A stretch of 19,533 nucleotides of DNA from Gracilaria vermiculophylla (Eukaryota; Rhodophyta; Florideophyceae; Gracilariales; Gracilariaceae), in contig JAHNZQ020003148.1 of NCBI GenBank assembly GCA_019155205.2, positions 1,388,800 through 1,408,332 on the forward strand, read 5' to 3'. Below, piece after piece: positions 1 to 10,157 of this stretch. The position numbers were made by a program, and so were the translations under genes. Within the stretch, counting starts at the first letter, position 1. Each line of letters begins with the position of its first letter. Below the pieces are notes generated by a model. It was not told where the DNA came from. It ran no database searches and worked only from the letters and a program-made list of their open reading frames with translations.

Positions 1-2
1 GA

Positions 3-422
3 GACAATGGAAGAGCATGCATTGTATTGACAAAGGCTGATGGATTAGAGTTGGTGAGAAACCAGATTGATGCCAACGTATCGAGAAAGTCATTTTGAAT
101 GATCGTTCAAACAAGGTTTACTCACAAAGCGGTTGACATAATTTAGAGTTTTGCGGGACATATCGATTATTTGAACTCTAATAAACGCCCCGTCATATGT
201 CGTACGGCATCTATGTTGAAGGAGTAATTTAGTCAAATCAAAAGACAGTTTACTAAGATTGGAGACCGAAGGTCTGCCGCTGGGCAGAATGGTAGTTCGC
301 GCGTCATTATCTTTTTGCGGTATACGAGTAATGGAGATCTAAATGCTAATTCCAAACGTGTGCTGATTTTATTTCTTGTTTGTAGTCTAGGCACCTCGCA
401 TGAGGATGTTTCATTGCTCAGC
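3..422 (+). pseudogene. Decayed coding remnant, possibly Myb/SANT-like
   Basis: One + frame stays coding-like from the window edge to a TGA at 420-422, with three internal stops (TGA 96-98, TAG 144-146, TAA 225-227) and no frameshift needed. Around 205-290 it reads a Lys/Arg-rich stretch, SQIKRQFTKIGDRRS then GQNG. This resembles the end of the Myb/SANT-like DNA-binding domain often found beside transposases, where a basic helix is followed by an R-S-x-x-G turn. That resemblance is from memory and weak. The 5' end lies outside the window. A 115-codon open frame on the opposite strand (233-580) is probably a shadow. It could equally be an unrelated dead gene. Confidence 0.3.
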
Positions 423-2834
423 TGAACTACAGAAATAATCTGCAAAAAAACGCCGCACATGAGGAAGGTGTTCCATTTAGCCGGAAAAACACTGACCCGA
501 ATGTGCGGGAAAAATGACGCTTGTATCAAGACCACAGAGAGATCAGGTCTGAGGTTTTGAACATCTCCGAGGGCCTTCATCGCCTGGGGACGGCTTCTGA
601 AGCACGAACGGGACTGATTGTGGAGCAGTTAAATTTTGAGCGGCCCAAACGCTGACAACCATTACTTGGACTATTATTCCTTTCTTTCAGGTTTGCCCTC
701 GTACGAGGTTATGCCCACCGGATCTCCGGTTTACCCCTGTTTGACTACATTCGCCACCCGCTCAACGCGGCTTGCCCGAAACCCTCGTTGCCCAATATAT
801 TTCCCGGCCGCCTCGAGATAGCACGATACAATACATGCAAATCTCACCGAATATCACGGAAACTGCCTCAATCACAGGACTTGGCCGGATCCCCGGTTTC
901 TCCACTCGTCTTCCTCCTGCACCATTTGCGATTGCTTGGCCCTGGAGTTACGCCCGGCTCTTGTGCTTCTCCCGAAGGAGGCTCTGCACCTGAAATACCT
1001 CGTGAGAGGGAGGTTCGAACATCCTTCGTGGTAATTTCCGTCTTGGGGTTTTGCACTACACAAACTACGACGGCGGGATCGCTTGCCATATATTCAGGTC
1101 GATGTGGGAAGATGTATGTGTCTCCTGTGTGTGATTCGGCATTCTTTATCTTCTTCTTTCTACTTTCAGTGTTCTATGTAAAGGTCTCAAAAAGAGAGCT
1201 AGTTTGTCTCTTACCTCCAAGAAAAGTCTTTCATCGTATCAACTATTTCTACATTTCAAAAAAAAAATCAAAATACTGTTACGGGCAAAATCTGGCATTC
1301 AAAAGCTTGAGACAGGACCATTGAATTACTTTTTTGTTTTTAATAAAAGCTGAGTGAAGTACCTGAAGTTAAATTTTTAGTTTCTTTGCATAGGTTTTCG
1401 AATTTTTTCGAGTTCTGTAGCGATACAAGTACTAATCGAGACTAAGAGAATCTCCGAAGCGTTGCTAAAGCAATATACCTTTTACGCAGTCAGGATCCTG
1501 GAGCACTTAAGATGACCTACAACTGAGTGAATAAAAAGATGGATATGCAAACAAATGCAGATTGTTTCCTAAAAGAGGAAACATATCATTTTAATAGCAT
1601 ATATAAAACGGAAAACGATTTATGTTCACGTATGTGTCTTCTAATTCATTGTACTACAAATGATTGAGCATTTTCCGACTCTGGATGTGCAATATCGTAA
1701 CACAACCCTTTTCTGCTGGATGGGTGGATTGCAGAACCTTTTACGTCCTGAGCAGTGAAAATGCAATACAATGCACAAGTAATAAAAAGTATTACACGTC
1801 ATGTGGTAACTAAACGCGAAAAATAATATTTCATGCACAATAAAATATGTAACATGGTTGTGCAAAGCTTCTTAGCTTGGAACTGGCACAAACGTGATAA
1901 AGGTTGAGAACAAATGTATTACGCTACTTACATGTACTCTATAATAGACGATATTTTCATAAATTAGAACCTGAACACTTCTTTTTCATCATAACTCGGT
2001 TATTTTAGAAAAGCAGCTCAGAGTTTAGGTGGTCAAAATATGTAAAAGATCAGCAAAACAAATTATTGAGAACAATATTATAATTTTGGAGAAGTTCTAA
2101 ATCATAATATCAAGGTGTACGTTATAATTCTAAAAGCTACTTTTAAGGCTTCTGCAAGCTTGAAATAGACACATCGATTATGTTTGTTTTTCTGCTGTTC
2201 TCTTGTGTTATCTTTGTTGTCTACCTCTGCGCTTGTTTTGCCCGGAAAGTATCTGAACTTGAGGATGGGGCAGCGCTAAGCTACAAGCTCATTAGAGCAG
2301 TATGAAGTGTGCTGTCGCTACGCGTGGTTCATAGCTGCATTGGAAATTCAAGTGTTCTAGACAATATGTCTCATATTCTCATATAAATCGTTACATTTAG
2401 AAATCTTTAAATTTTTGAAAGATCGTTAAGCAGTGCTTCAACGTTATATCTCGCCCAATTGTTAAAGATATTGAGCTGCTCTCAGATAAATTAACAAAAA
2501 TCGAAAACACCCGAACAGAAAATATGTAACTTTATGCCATGCACTGAGAACCAGGCATTGTGATTGGGTTGTGCATTAATTATCATTTCAATAACTCTAT
2601 GTTCAATGCTCGGCAAAGATAGATCCAATTTAATTTTATGATACGCATATTTCTGTACATCAATTCCGGAGACCATCCACCGGTATGATGATAAAACTGA
2701 AAAGGATGAACAGTTAAGTCAATTTGATGCACATGCATACTTTTCACTCGTAAGAAATATACAGGTTTTCCTTTTTCTTAGTAATTGTTCCACATCAAAT
2801 GCGTCGGAAATTTTTTAATGCGTCGTTTCATATA
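423..2834. other. Gene-free stretch
   Basis: No convincing gene, RNA gene or repeat was found. The part from about 700 to 1090 is richer in GC than its surroundings and carries overlapping short open frames on both strands (up to 178 codons at 788-1324) with no recognisable domain and low-complexity C-terminal sequence. The part from about 1300 to 2800 is strongly AT-rich with short poly-A and poly-T runs and only frames of 61-74 codons, as expected of non-coding DNA. Confidence 0.6.
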
Positions 2835-3540
2835 ATGCCTCCAAAGGCACGAATTCCTTCCCAAGCGCTACTGAGAATAACGATCCGAGATCTGTTTCCT
2901 GTCATGGAAAAGATTATGACCCGTTCCCTACACAAGTATCTGAAAAGAGAGTAGAAACATGAAGCTTTCAATGGAGTCCACTTTTGTAGATCTCACGTGT
3001 TCAAAAAACTTTCGGAACCCGGTAATGGATTTCGAGGTGAATGACAGTGGCATGGGGAGAATCGTCACTTTGCACGGGCATTACTTGAACGCAAAGTCGG
3101 TACTAAACGCTTTAAAAGCAAAGACCAACGGCAGTCTATGCTTTGAAAGTGCTGCAGAGCACCGTCGTGTTATTGAGCTTGTCCGCCACAGAGAAGCGCA
3201 AGTGGGAGCATTTAGCGGAGATTCGTGAGATTCAGCGAGGGATGGAATGGAAAACGAAGTCGACTGATCATCCTTTGCAGATTCCAAAGCTTGGGACGCT
3301 CGAGTTCTGACACGGTTGTGTAGCATCATACTAGCTCTGTTAACGCCGATGCCGTTTGTCGACACGAGCTTGATACTCGCGACGCATTAACACTTTCTGC
3401 AAAAACAGTTACATTTGGGACACCGCGATGTTTCGCTTACTACAACGTGTGCTTTCTGTTTAAGATACCAAGATCGGGTGGAGGAACAGCTCAGATACCC
3501 AGCTTTCATATGACATATCGAGCATCAAGGTTAATGCAGT
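2835..3540 (+). pseudogene. Decayed protein-coding remnant, family unknown
   Basis: Several adjoining + frames look like protein but are broken. An ATG at 2835 opens 39 codons to a TAG at 2952-2954. An 89-codon frame follows from 2959. At about 3176 the coding signal moves to another frame, reading LSATEKRKWEHLAEIREIQR, to a stop at 3308-3310. From 3312 a third frame runs with one TAG (3321-3323) to about 3540 and includes NADAVCRHELDTRDALTLSA. The charged, helix-like composition suggests one ancient gene with at least two frameshifts rather than random DNA. I do not recognise the family. The next block at 3856-4155 may belong to the same gene. Confidence 0.3.
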
Positions 3541-3855
3541 AAAATGGAAATGAGGGCGGCTTCACTTGTGTAGTCCCGAGTCAAATTAGTTTTTCGACAC
3601 ATTTGATACAGAACAGTTACGAAGGCAAATAAGTGTCTGTGAAGCCATTTTCGATCGGACGCTTACTTCTGAAGATAGTAGAGGGTTCGCCAGCTGACTA
3701 ATGAATGTCTCTTACCGCTGGACAAGAGTTCATCATATCATGTTTGAGCGAAGACACATTTCTGTGAAACATGAATTAATGGCGTGCTTTTCCCTATCAT
3801 CTCATAATGAAATAAGTGCTCGAAATACGGTAAGATTTCAATTCGTTTTCATTAA

Positions 3856-4155
3856 CCCCAACCGCGATGTTCCGCGATGGATGTTCTGGAACCGATAACG
3901 GAAGCAGTCTTTAAGGAGGAGCTGTGTCGTTCTTGCCACGTTGTACGCACCAGAACACATATCGAGTGAAAGACGCGTTTCGAGCAACAATTGACCAGCT
4001 TCGATGTTATTTATAGCTCACATACGCACATCAACGGGCGCCGAGGTATAGATCAAGCAGAAATATTCAGTCTGGTTCACAGAATTCCATATTCCACATT
4101 ACTCGTAGACGGTCCACGGGCTTTGTATTTGTGGTTCGTTATTACAATGCTGTGA
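3856..4155 (+). pseudogene. Decayed coding remnant, about 100 codons, one internal stop
   Basis: A frame opens after a TAA at 3853-3855 and runs to TGA at 4153-4155 with one internal TGA (3967-3969). An ATG at 3877 starts MDVLEPITEAVFKEELCRSC. After the stop it continues through SSHTHINGRRGIDQAEIF. The CxxC in ELCRSC and the ordered amphipathic composition make it look like real former coding sequence. It lies 200 bp from the 3' end of the convergent minus-strand gene at 4354-4995. The family is not recognised. It may be the tail of the remnant at 2835-3540. Confidence 0.25.
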
Positions 4156-4353
4156 GGTGCAATAACGCATGGACACACAGAAACATACCATTACACGTCC
4201 ATTCTCAAAAAGAAAGGAATCAGGGATTATAGCAGGAACTTGCAATCTGAGATAGGGGATCATCTCTCCATCAAAACGGCTCAGCTCAACTGAACCTCGA
4301 TAAATGGATAGCACAAAATACAACACACAAACTCAAATAGGCGGGCAACGGAT

Positions 4354-4995
4354 TTAATTTGGTGAGGTCTTGCAAGTGCATGGGGTGTTTGATATCTTGC
4401 AAGTGCTCTCTTCAAAGGCCAGAAAAGCAATAGCGCGAAGATCAATTTCACCAGTCACGTTATTCATGAAAGCCGAAAGCATTCTCTTTGCAAACGTTTC
4501 TAACATATCATTGAATGTAAATCTCACCGTAGTTCTCAGGAACGGAATCTGGGCCGAAGTGGATTGAATCCGAGCTACTTCTCCCTCATCAATTAACGCA
4601 GACAGTAAAACTTGGGAGCCAGTTGAATTATAAAACACGCACAAGCTGTTCTCGCAGTGGACGGGTATTCCAGAAGCAGAGGCCTGAATGCGGTCAGCCT
4701 GCTCGTCGTACGAGATTAACGGCCTCTCCTCACAAACCACTCTCGAGCTTGTGTAACCTCGTCTACCAGAGTAGTGCGTGACGATAGAGCCTAGCTTGAA
4801 AGAGCAGGTGAGCAAGACGGCGGCTGCTTCGTAGTTTAAGGGGAGCGGAAGACTAAGTTTCGATGCGTTGCTAACGACCAGACAAGGTTGCTCGGAGGAG
4901 GCCGCTGCATTAGTCGGCATCAAGGGAATTCCAAACACTGCGAGCTGAAACAAAGCGACGCACGCAAGGAAGATGGTGGAAAGAGCGCTACACAT
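4354..4995 (-). CDS. Putative secreted protein, 213 residues, unknown function
   Basis: This is the longest intact frame outside the transposons. The frame is open further upstream to 5100, but its first ATG is at 4995 (A at -3), and a classic signal peptide starts exactly there: a hydrophobic core LSTIFLACVALFQLAVFGI at residues 5-23, then a small-residue NAAASS stretch suggesting cleavage near residue 31. The predicted mature part has Cys at 38, 64, 88, 114, 119, 199, 206 and 208, an even set of eight that could pair. N-glycosylation sequons lie at 43 (NAS), 123 (NST) and 179 (NVT). The last part, TVRFTFNDMLETF then an amphipathic segment ending near 194, is predicted globular. No transmembrane segment follows the signal, so export or a vacuolar or wall location is inferred. 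No family is recognised; LEA_2/DUF3712-like extracellular proteins share the overall character, but this is speculation. No intron is evident. A TATA box lies 127 bp upstream of the ATG. Confidence 0.55.
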   Translation of the reverse strand: MCSALSTIFLACVALFQLAVFGIPLMPTNAAASSEQPCLVVSNASKLSLPLPLNYEAAAVLLTCSFKLGSIVTHYSGRRGYTSSRVVCEERPLISYDEQADRIQASASGIPVHCENSLCVFYNSTGSQVLLSALIDEGEVARIQSTSAQIPFLRTTVRFTFNDMLETFAKRMLSAFMNNVTGEIDLRAIAFLAFEESTCKISNTPCTCKTSPN

Positions 4996-5121
4996 GTTGG
5001 GGGTAAAGGTCAGGGAAAGAGACGTCGTGATCGACAAAATGTCGTTCAAGAAGGGATAACGTTTCCGTCCGGACTGATACAAAGCCAATTTGGAAGTCAA
5101 TGATACAGGAAGAAGGCCATG

Positions 5122-5129
5122 CTTATATA
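5122..5129 (-). promoter_or_regulatory. Candidate TATA box for the secreted-protein gene
   Basis: The minus strand reads TATATAAG here, 127 bp upstream of the ATG at 4995. With initiation about 25-35 bp downstream, the 5' UTR would be roughly 100 nt. An out-of-frame ATG at 5118-5120 opens only seven codons and would lie upstream of that start site, so it would not be translated. The motif could be chance in AT-rich DNA, but its placement fits. Confidence 0.4.
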
Positions 5130-5627
5130 TTTGTGTGTACCAGAACCGTCACTGTTGCCGACGAAGAAAGCCGTTGGTGAGGCGGTACAAATGCTATTAT
5201 GAGCTGTATTCAAGACTGCATCGCCGCGAGCAGCAGCGCTGACATGTTGTAAGACAAATTCCATAGCAAAACGTACAAAGAAAACCGCGAAGGGGGCAAT
5301 AACCGAATGGCGTGGTTTGCCATATCGCACCGTACTGATGGGAATGACCTGTTGCTGTAGATGTTACCTTCAACAGACATATGTTACAGCTCTGACGAAT
5401 AGATAAAGCTGTTTAGGTGAAATTCGTTGCTCTGCTGTTGGCAGCATGACCACGTTCTTACACTATCATCCCGAGATTTATGAATCGGGCTTACCGCGCT
5501 TACATGTGTAAAGTATGATCTTGTGAATCGGCAGAAATTTGAAGCTTCAACAGCCTTAGTCTGTAAGAAAGGTTCAACAGCCAAGCCTCTATGAAGAAAA
5601 CAATAGACCTCGATCTCAGACTTTGAT

Positions 5628-5740
5628 GCGCTCTATTCCGATATAAACCTTGATTAAGGCCGGGTGCATTCAGTTCCGACGTATACCTTGCATAGAACAG
5701 GGTGCATTGCTTTTTACTGGCTATATGCAAGATTATCAGG
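5628..5740. repeat. Degenerate 36-39 bp tandem repeat, about three units
   Basis: Units start at 5628 (GCGCTCTATTCCGA), 5664 (GTGCATTCAGTTCCGA) and 5702 (GTGCATTGC). Each has a G(T/C)GC-T-rich head, a TATA/GTATA-like centre and an AGG or CGG end. Units 1 and 2 share TTCCGA, an ATA-ACCTTG core and a GG end. Unit 3 is clearly more diverged. The array is short and interrupted, and no function is evident. Confidence 0.35.
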
Positions 5741-7620
5741 TTGCTCGCGACTATCAAACGTCATCTTCAACTGTCGTGGAGAAACCCGATTCAGCAAGGA
5801 TGCTCGAAAAAATATCTCGCGCAAGTATCTAGAGATACTATACTGCAATGTGAAGAACGAACAGGCGCGGTTGGGAGACACGAAGGGTAGAACAGGATCG
5901 ATTTCATGGTGCGGAGGAAGTTTGAATAGCGCATATGCGTTGCATTATACAATTACGGTGGGCTGAGCACCGTCCACATGTGGACCCGCTGCAGAGCAGC
6001 AGCGGCGGCACGGCATAGCATGTTTCAGTCAACAAAACAAGTTCCTCCTGTTTGTCGGTGCAGTGCACATGTCGGTGCAGCCCTGTTGCAACAATGGTGC
6101 GTACAGGAGGGAGCACATATGGAATGATGCAACGACCTTCTCATGGCCTCTTTTTTGGAAGAGCCCGAGTATTCAGAACCGCCACCCCGTTAGGACCATC
6201 CGTATCTGCAAAATTGAGTGCTTGAGACATCAGCTTGCGTAATCTGCCAGTTGACCATTCGTAGCACGAATTTTGCCCCACTGCAAGAAATCGGCCGTGA
6301 ATCAGCTGTGAATCATGTTTCTCCATCATGTTTGGCTTTTGGCAGCATTAAAATTGACGTTTTCGCCTCATTCGATAGCACCATGCGTTTTTGAAAAAGT
6401 GCATTGCAAATTAACGTGGGATCAGGAGCGTCACTTTCACTCGTGTGGTCGAGAATAAACGTCTTTTAACAGCATTAAAGATTTGAGGGTCAAATTTCTG
6501 AACGTTTTCACCGCGGTGCCCAATTTTATCAACCTGCAGCTTTGTGAATTCTCAACACGTTCATTTTTTTCTTGCCTTCGACCTATTTTCGTCCTCACAA
6601 TATGATATTTCATGCCCTCCCTCCTCCGTTTCCATCTACATGCAACAATCGTTTCGTACAGTACAACGAGAAATCATCCATGTGATTAGTTCGTTATCTC
6701 AATATGCAATACACTACCACTCATCTCGTTTGTGCTTAATGAAAATTGCGCTTTCATTGGACCAAAACAAAGGAATTTATTTATTATTTATTTATCCGTG
6801 TGTATCTGACTTCCAAATTCGTGGACTTGAATCGACACTAGTTCTGTATATGCTGTTCACTTCTTGCGATATCTAATCATGACCAGGCCGTGGGCTCTGT
6901 CATCATGTTCAACAAATCTTCTCCTATCGCATATGGCGCTGAACAGATGACTTTTATCGCTGCCGACAACAAAGAGTAAAATTTTAATTCTAAAGCAGGG
7001 TGCATGGAAAAGCCAAACAATTTTGTTCAGTAAGCAAGAGTGATGATGAAAAAGAAGGTATAACCTTCGGACACTTTTGCTGATTTTGAAAGCAGAAAGT
7101 TGAACACCAGATGGCAGAAATGAACAACTTTCCATTCTTTCTGTATATTATTACTACGCCACTCCCTACTGCACGTGTTTGAAACACAAAACAATACAAA
7201 AATGCATAATAAATCGTAAGCAAGATATCTACCTCGCATAAAAATCATGAAACTCGGAATCGAAGTTTTCTGCAGGCTTTTATGTTTCACTTCCCATGAT
7301 GCGTTTTTTACATTTTTAATTCAAATATTAAGCTCGTAACGTAAACACCAAACGAAATCGTAATGTTCATATTTGTCTATTTATTCATAGCTGGCCTCAA
7401 TCATATAGATCTGTTGAAGATTAAAGAGCTTCATGCAAAGAAGATTACCTTTAGTATATGTTTGAAAAATGAATAAAATTGTTAAATGTACAGCCGACGA
7501 GGGCATCAAGTAGATTGCGTTTCCGAAGAGTGAACTGAATTGGTTTGTACTTAAGATAGACAAACAACGTCACGATGTAAAGACGAGGCGTCGAACTACA
7601 GAGCCTTAAGCCTCTCCACC

Positions 7621-7654
7621 ATCCTGCGCCTCCCTACGGTGAGGCACACAGGAT
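7621..7654. repeat. Imperfect hairpin
   Basis: ATCCTG (7621-7626) and GCCTC (7628-7632) pair with GAGGC (7641-7645) and CAGGAT (7649-7654) around an 8-nt loop. The stem has a 1-versus-3-nt internal bulge. It sits in a locally GC-richer patch within AT-rich DNA, just before GATATAAGAG. It could be a remnant of a mobile element end or a transcribed hairpin; neither is shown. Confidence 0.35.
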
Positions 7655-8292
7655 ATAAGAGCCCTAGTGGTTGGCATGAAATCATGGCACATGTTATGAG
7701 AGCACGAGATAACCGAGAAAGGTTGCGAACAGCATGATGGCTGTACCAGTGTATGGAGCAGGTCTGCGAGCTAAGCGGTACTCAGAAATGCAATGGAACT
7801 GAAATCAAAAGAATTTAAATGCTTGAGAAATAAGGAAAGCCTATATAGACCTAAACTTAAACTCCGTGTTTTTTTGGAAGCATCATGAACATACAATATT
7901 TTTCTTGGATGATGTTTTGGACTTTGTGAGTTTTCACGTGAACCATTCTCAGTGTTCTGCGAAACTCTGTTCAGAATCCTGAACTTCTGTTTGAAGTCAA
8001 AAATAATTTCTAGCTTTCTGGACTTCAGTGAGAAGATTTTGGGCTATGTGATAGTCGGTGGGTCATTTTAGAGTTTCGCAAATTCTTTTGGATAGAAATA
8101 TTAATTTCTGTTAAAAAACAAAAAAGTCTTATGTTTGTCACTCTACCGGTACGCATTTGCTCATGGACTGTAATAGTTGGTGCATGGGGATTGTGGTGGG
8201 TTTTATGGTTTTGTCGGGTCTATTTTGGATTTATTTGCTGCCATGTTCCTCGCGTGGAAGTTCTATTTGTGATTCGTATAAAATCAAAAAAT

Positions 8293-8297
8293 GTTGT
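8293..8297. repeat. Target-site duplication, left copy (GTTGT)
   Basis: The five bases immediately outside the TG terminus of the left LTR. They match GATGT at the right boundary in four of five positions. Confidence 0.6.
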
Positions 8298-8556
8298 TGA
8301 AATGCATAGGAGTACGTAGACGGTACGTTTAATAAAACGTTTCATTTAGGTGCCTCATGCACTTTTTAATCGAGAGCACTGCGTCTTTATACAGACTTTA
8401 GATTCTTCCCCTTGGAAAAATCTATAACAAATTTTTAAGTTGTCCATGACAGAAAGCTGAACTGGACAGCTCCCAGACACGTCTAGAGACGTTGATGAAC
8501 TATCTTTCGACGTCGCAATAAATAAATAAAGTGTAGCTTGCAAACAGTTTGTCACA
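8298..8556 (-). repeat. 3' LTR of the chromovirus, 259 bp
   Basis: This repeats 13885-14142 in direct orientation at roughly 75-80% identity. Shared blocks include TAATCGAGAGCAC, GACTTTAGATTC, TCTTTCGACGTC and TAAATAAAGTGTA. On the element strand it starts TGTGACAAAC and ends ATTTCA, giving TG...CA termini. A TATA-like TATAAAG lies on the minus strand near 8385-8391 and could be the element promoter. A 66-codon frame inside is a by-product of the repeat. The outer boundary at 8298 was placed where similarity to the other LTR stops and a 5-bp target duplication appears. Confidence 0.88.
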
Positions 8557-8558
8557 CA

Positions 8559-8570
8559 TTTTCCCTCCCT
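8559..8570 (-). promoter_or_regulatory. Polypurine tract (plus-strand primer site)
   Basis: The element strand reads AGGGAGGGAAAA immediately before the 3' LTR, separated by two bases. This is the expected place for the RNase H-resistant primer that starts second-strand DNA synthesis in LTR elements. It independently fixes the element's orientation and the LTR boundary. Confidence 0.8.
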
Positions 8571-8597
8571 GAACTATTGGCGTCCTTGTAAATAATA

Positions 8598-8785
8598 TTA
8601 GAATAATATTCCTGCTTGGCGAATATATTCCTGCCATACTCCAGTACTGGTTCCATCTTTGTCAACAAATGATTTCCTGCTTAATCACTCCGCATCATGA
8701 ATGGGCTCTCCTTTCATAATGGTCGGAAACTCATAGACCTTTTTTCTCTTCCTGTGCTTGAAAATAGCTGCAACTTTCTATTCTT
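8598..8785 (-). pseudogene. Chromodomain remnant at the C-terminus of pol
   Basis: After the integrase, the minus strand reads KVAAIFKHRKRKKVYEFPT, then a KGEPIHDAE block and SFVDKDGTSTGVWQEYI, ending at TAA 8598-8600. This is the chromodomain pattern that chromoviruses carry to direct integration to particular chromatin: a hydrophobic strand, a basic HRKR turn, an aromatic strand, the xKGxPxxxAEW core and a helix. Two aromatic-cage or core tryptophans appear lost: the W of the WKG motif reads Met, and the W after DAE is TGA (8685-8687). A TAG precedes the domain near 8783-8785. Before it a Pro/Gln-rich linker (about 8786-8935) connects to the integrase, reached through a frameshift near 8940. 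Confidence 0.8.
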
Positions 8786-10157
8786 CACCGTTCTCTTTTT
8801 GTATGGGTTCTGGTCTTGGCTGAACAGATACAGAAATATCAGGTGGTTGTTCCTGGTGAGGTATTGTATGGCTGACATGGACAATATGATGAATCTTGTT
8901 ATGATCAGGGAGCTCAAGCTTCAAAGCATTATTTCAAATTAATTTCACAATTTTGGAAAGGGCCAAATCTTCTGGCACCTAGCTTAACATATTCTTGAGA
9001 CTTCGTCTAGGCATCCGTGAAGAGTGACCTGTTGAGCCAAACGTTTTCTTCAAATGCATTTTTAGGAACCCGATTCTTCACTGAAGAATATGCGCTTTGG
9101 CCAGCTTTTGAAAATTCGTAAGAGTACTGTGCATCTGTGAGTGCGGCTTTCAGGTTTTTTGTGAATTATTATACATTTTGCACTGGTATCTTTTTTCCAG
9201 AAAGCATGTCCAGCGGAGACTTCGGTGTCCATCCAGAACCCAATTCAAACGGTGACATCCCGAGATCATCAGTCACTGCAGAGTTGTATGCAAACTCAGC
9301 CGCAGGCAGCAGCTCATCCGAGTCATTTTGGTGGTAAGAGCAATGACAACGTAGATAGCTTTCAAGCATTATGTTCATGATTTCAGTCGCTCCATCAGTC
9401 TGCGGATGCTTGCTCGTAGAAAACTTCAACTTAACCCCCCAAAGTTTCATCACACGATCCCAAAACGTGATGTGAACTTTGGATCTCAGTCCGAGGTTAT
9501 GTTATCCGGGATTCTATGGTTCTTAAAAAAAAATTGAGAAGAAGGCATTGGCAGTGTCCTCAGCTGTCTCATTATGAGTGCAACTTAAGAAATGAACTCT
9601 TCTGGGAAACCGATCAACCCATGTAGTTATTGCATAAAGCCCACCTCTTGACTTGGGTATGCTTACGATAAAGTATGTGGGCAATGAGTACCACCTTCTC
9701 TCTGGTAACTCTAAAGATTCTGGGTCGGTTAATTTCTTCTGATTGAAGTCGTTAAGCTGCTGACACCTCATGAATCCTTCAACATACTTCCGAACATTTC
9801 GACTCTTGTGCCTCCAATAGAAATTGCTAAGTCTCGACAGCGTCTTTGTCATCTTAAAATTACCTCTCATCTCAGAATAATGCGCTAGTTGCATCACATC
9901 GGACACTGATTTTCTCCGTATGCAAAGCTTTCCATTGTAGAAGAGTTTTTCACCATCCTTTTTGAACGTTGGGAGTATCTTTTCCAGTTTCTGTCTTTGA
10001 ATATGATCATGTGGCCAATCATCATTCATGGATTTCACAACAAGACAAAAGACTTGATCTTCATCGTAGCGAGCTATTACGTCTACATGTTTGACATATG
10101 GCACTTCAACGCTATTGCACAATAAGCCACCATCAATCTTTTTCATAACATGAGGAG
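8786..10157 (-). pseudogene. Integrase (zinc-binding, catalytic and GPF modules), inactivated
   Basis: The order is an HHCC-type region (LAHYSEMRGNFKMTKT then FYWRHKSRNVRKYVEGFMRCQQ), catalytic core (RRWYSLPTYFIVSIPKSRGG, WVDRF), then KHPQTDGATEIMN and YNSAVTDDLGMSPFELGSG. The C-terminal part has ENVWLNRSLF and KLGARRFGPF, the GPF module of Ty3/gypsy integrases, near 8953-8990. Damage is clear. In the zinc module the second His reads Asn and the first Cys reads Phe. The first catalytic Asp is Tyr (TAC at 9673-9675). The second catalytic Asp survives but the next codon is TGA (9486-9488), and one T is missing just after it, shifting the frame. The catalytic Glu survives (9382-9384). Two TAA codons near 9166-9171 and a later TAG interrupt the C-terminal part. 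Normally the protein inserts the cDNA into the host chromosome; this copy cannot. Confidence 0.88.

Larger units (their letters stand above)
5134..8297. other. Gene-free AT-rich stretch
   Basis: Only short overlapping frames of 60-110 codons occur on both strands, with low complexity and no recognised motif. A minus-strand run at 6141-6329, with LRKLMSQALNFADTDGPNGV, has protein-like composition and might be another decayed exon, but nothing around it supports a gene. Between 5970 and 6120 there is a CAGCAG/GGCGGC-rich patch and a duplicated TGTCGGTGCAG (near 6052 and 6070). The tandem repeat at 5628-5740 and the hairpin at 7621-7654 are listed separately. Confidence 0.55.

Noticed and set aside
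788..1324. 178-codon + strand frame
   Set aside because: Low-complexity C-terminus rich in Phe and Lys, overlaps frames on both strands in a GC-richer patch, and shows no recognisable domain.
5097..5330. 77-codon minus frame just upstream of the secreted-protein gene, including a short upstream ORF
   Set aside because: It overlaps the TATA box and lies upstream of the likely transcription start. Its composition is not convincing as protein.
8355..8555. 66-codon frame similar to the 86-codon frame at 13881-14141, which looked like a conserved small gene pair
   Set aside because: Both lie inside the paired LTRs. The similarity is explained by the direct repeat, and the frames are incidental.
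8697..8942. 81-codon + frame with hydrophobic composition
   Set aside because: It is the antisense of the integrase linker and chromodomain of the retrotransposon.
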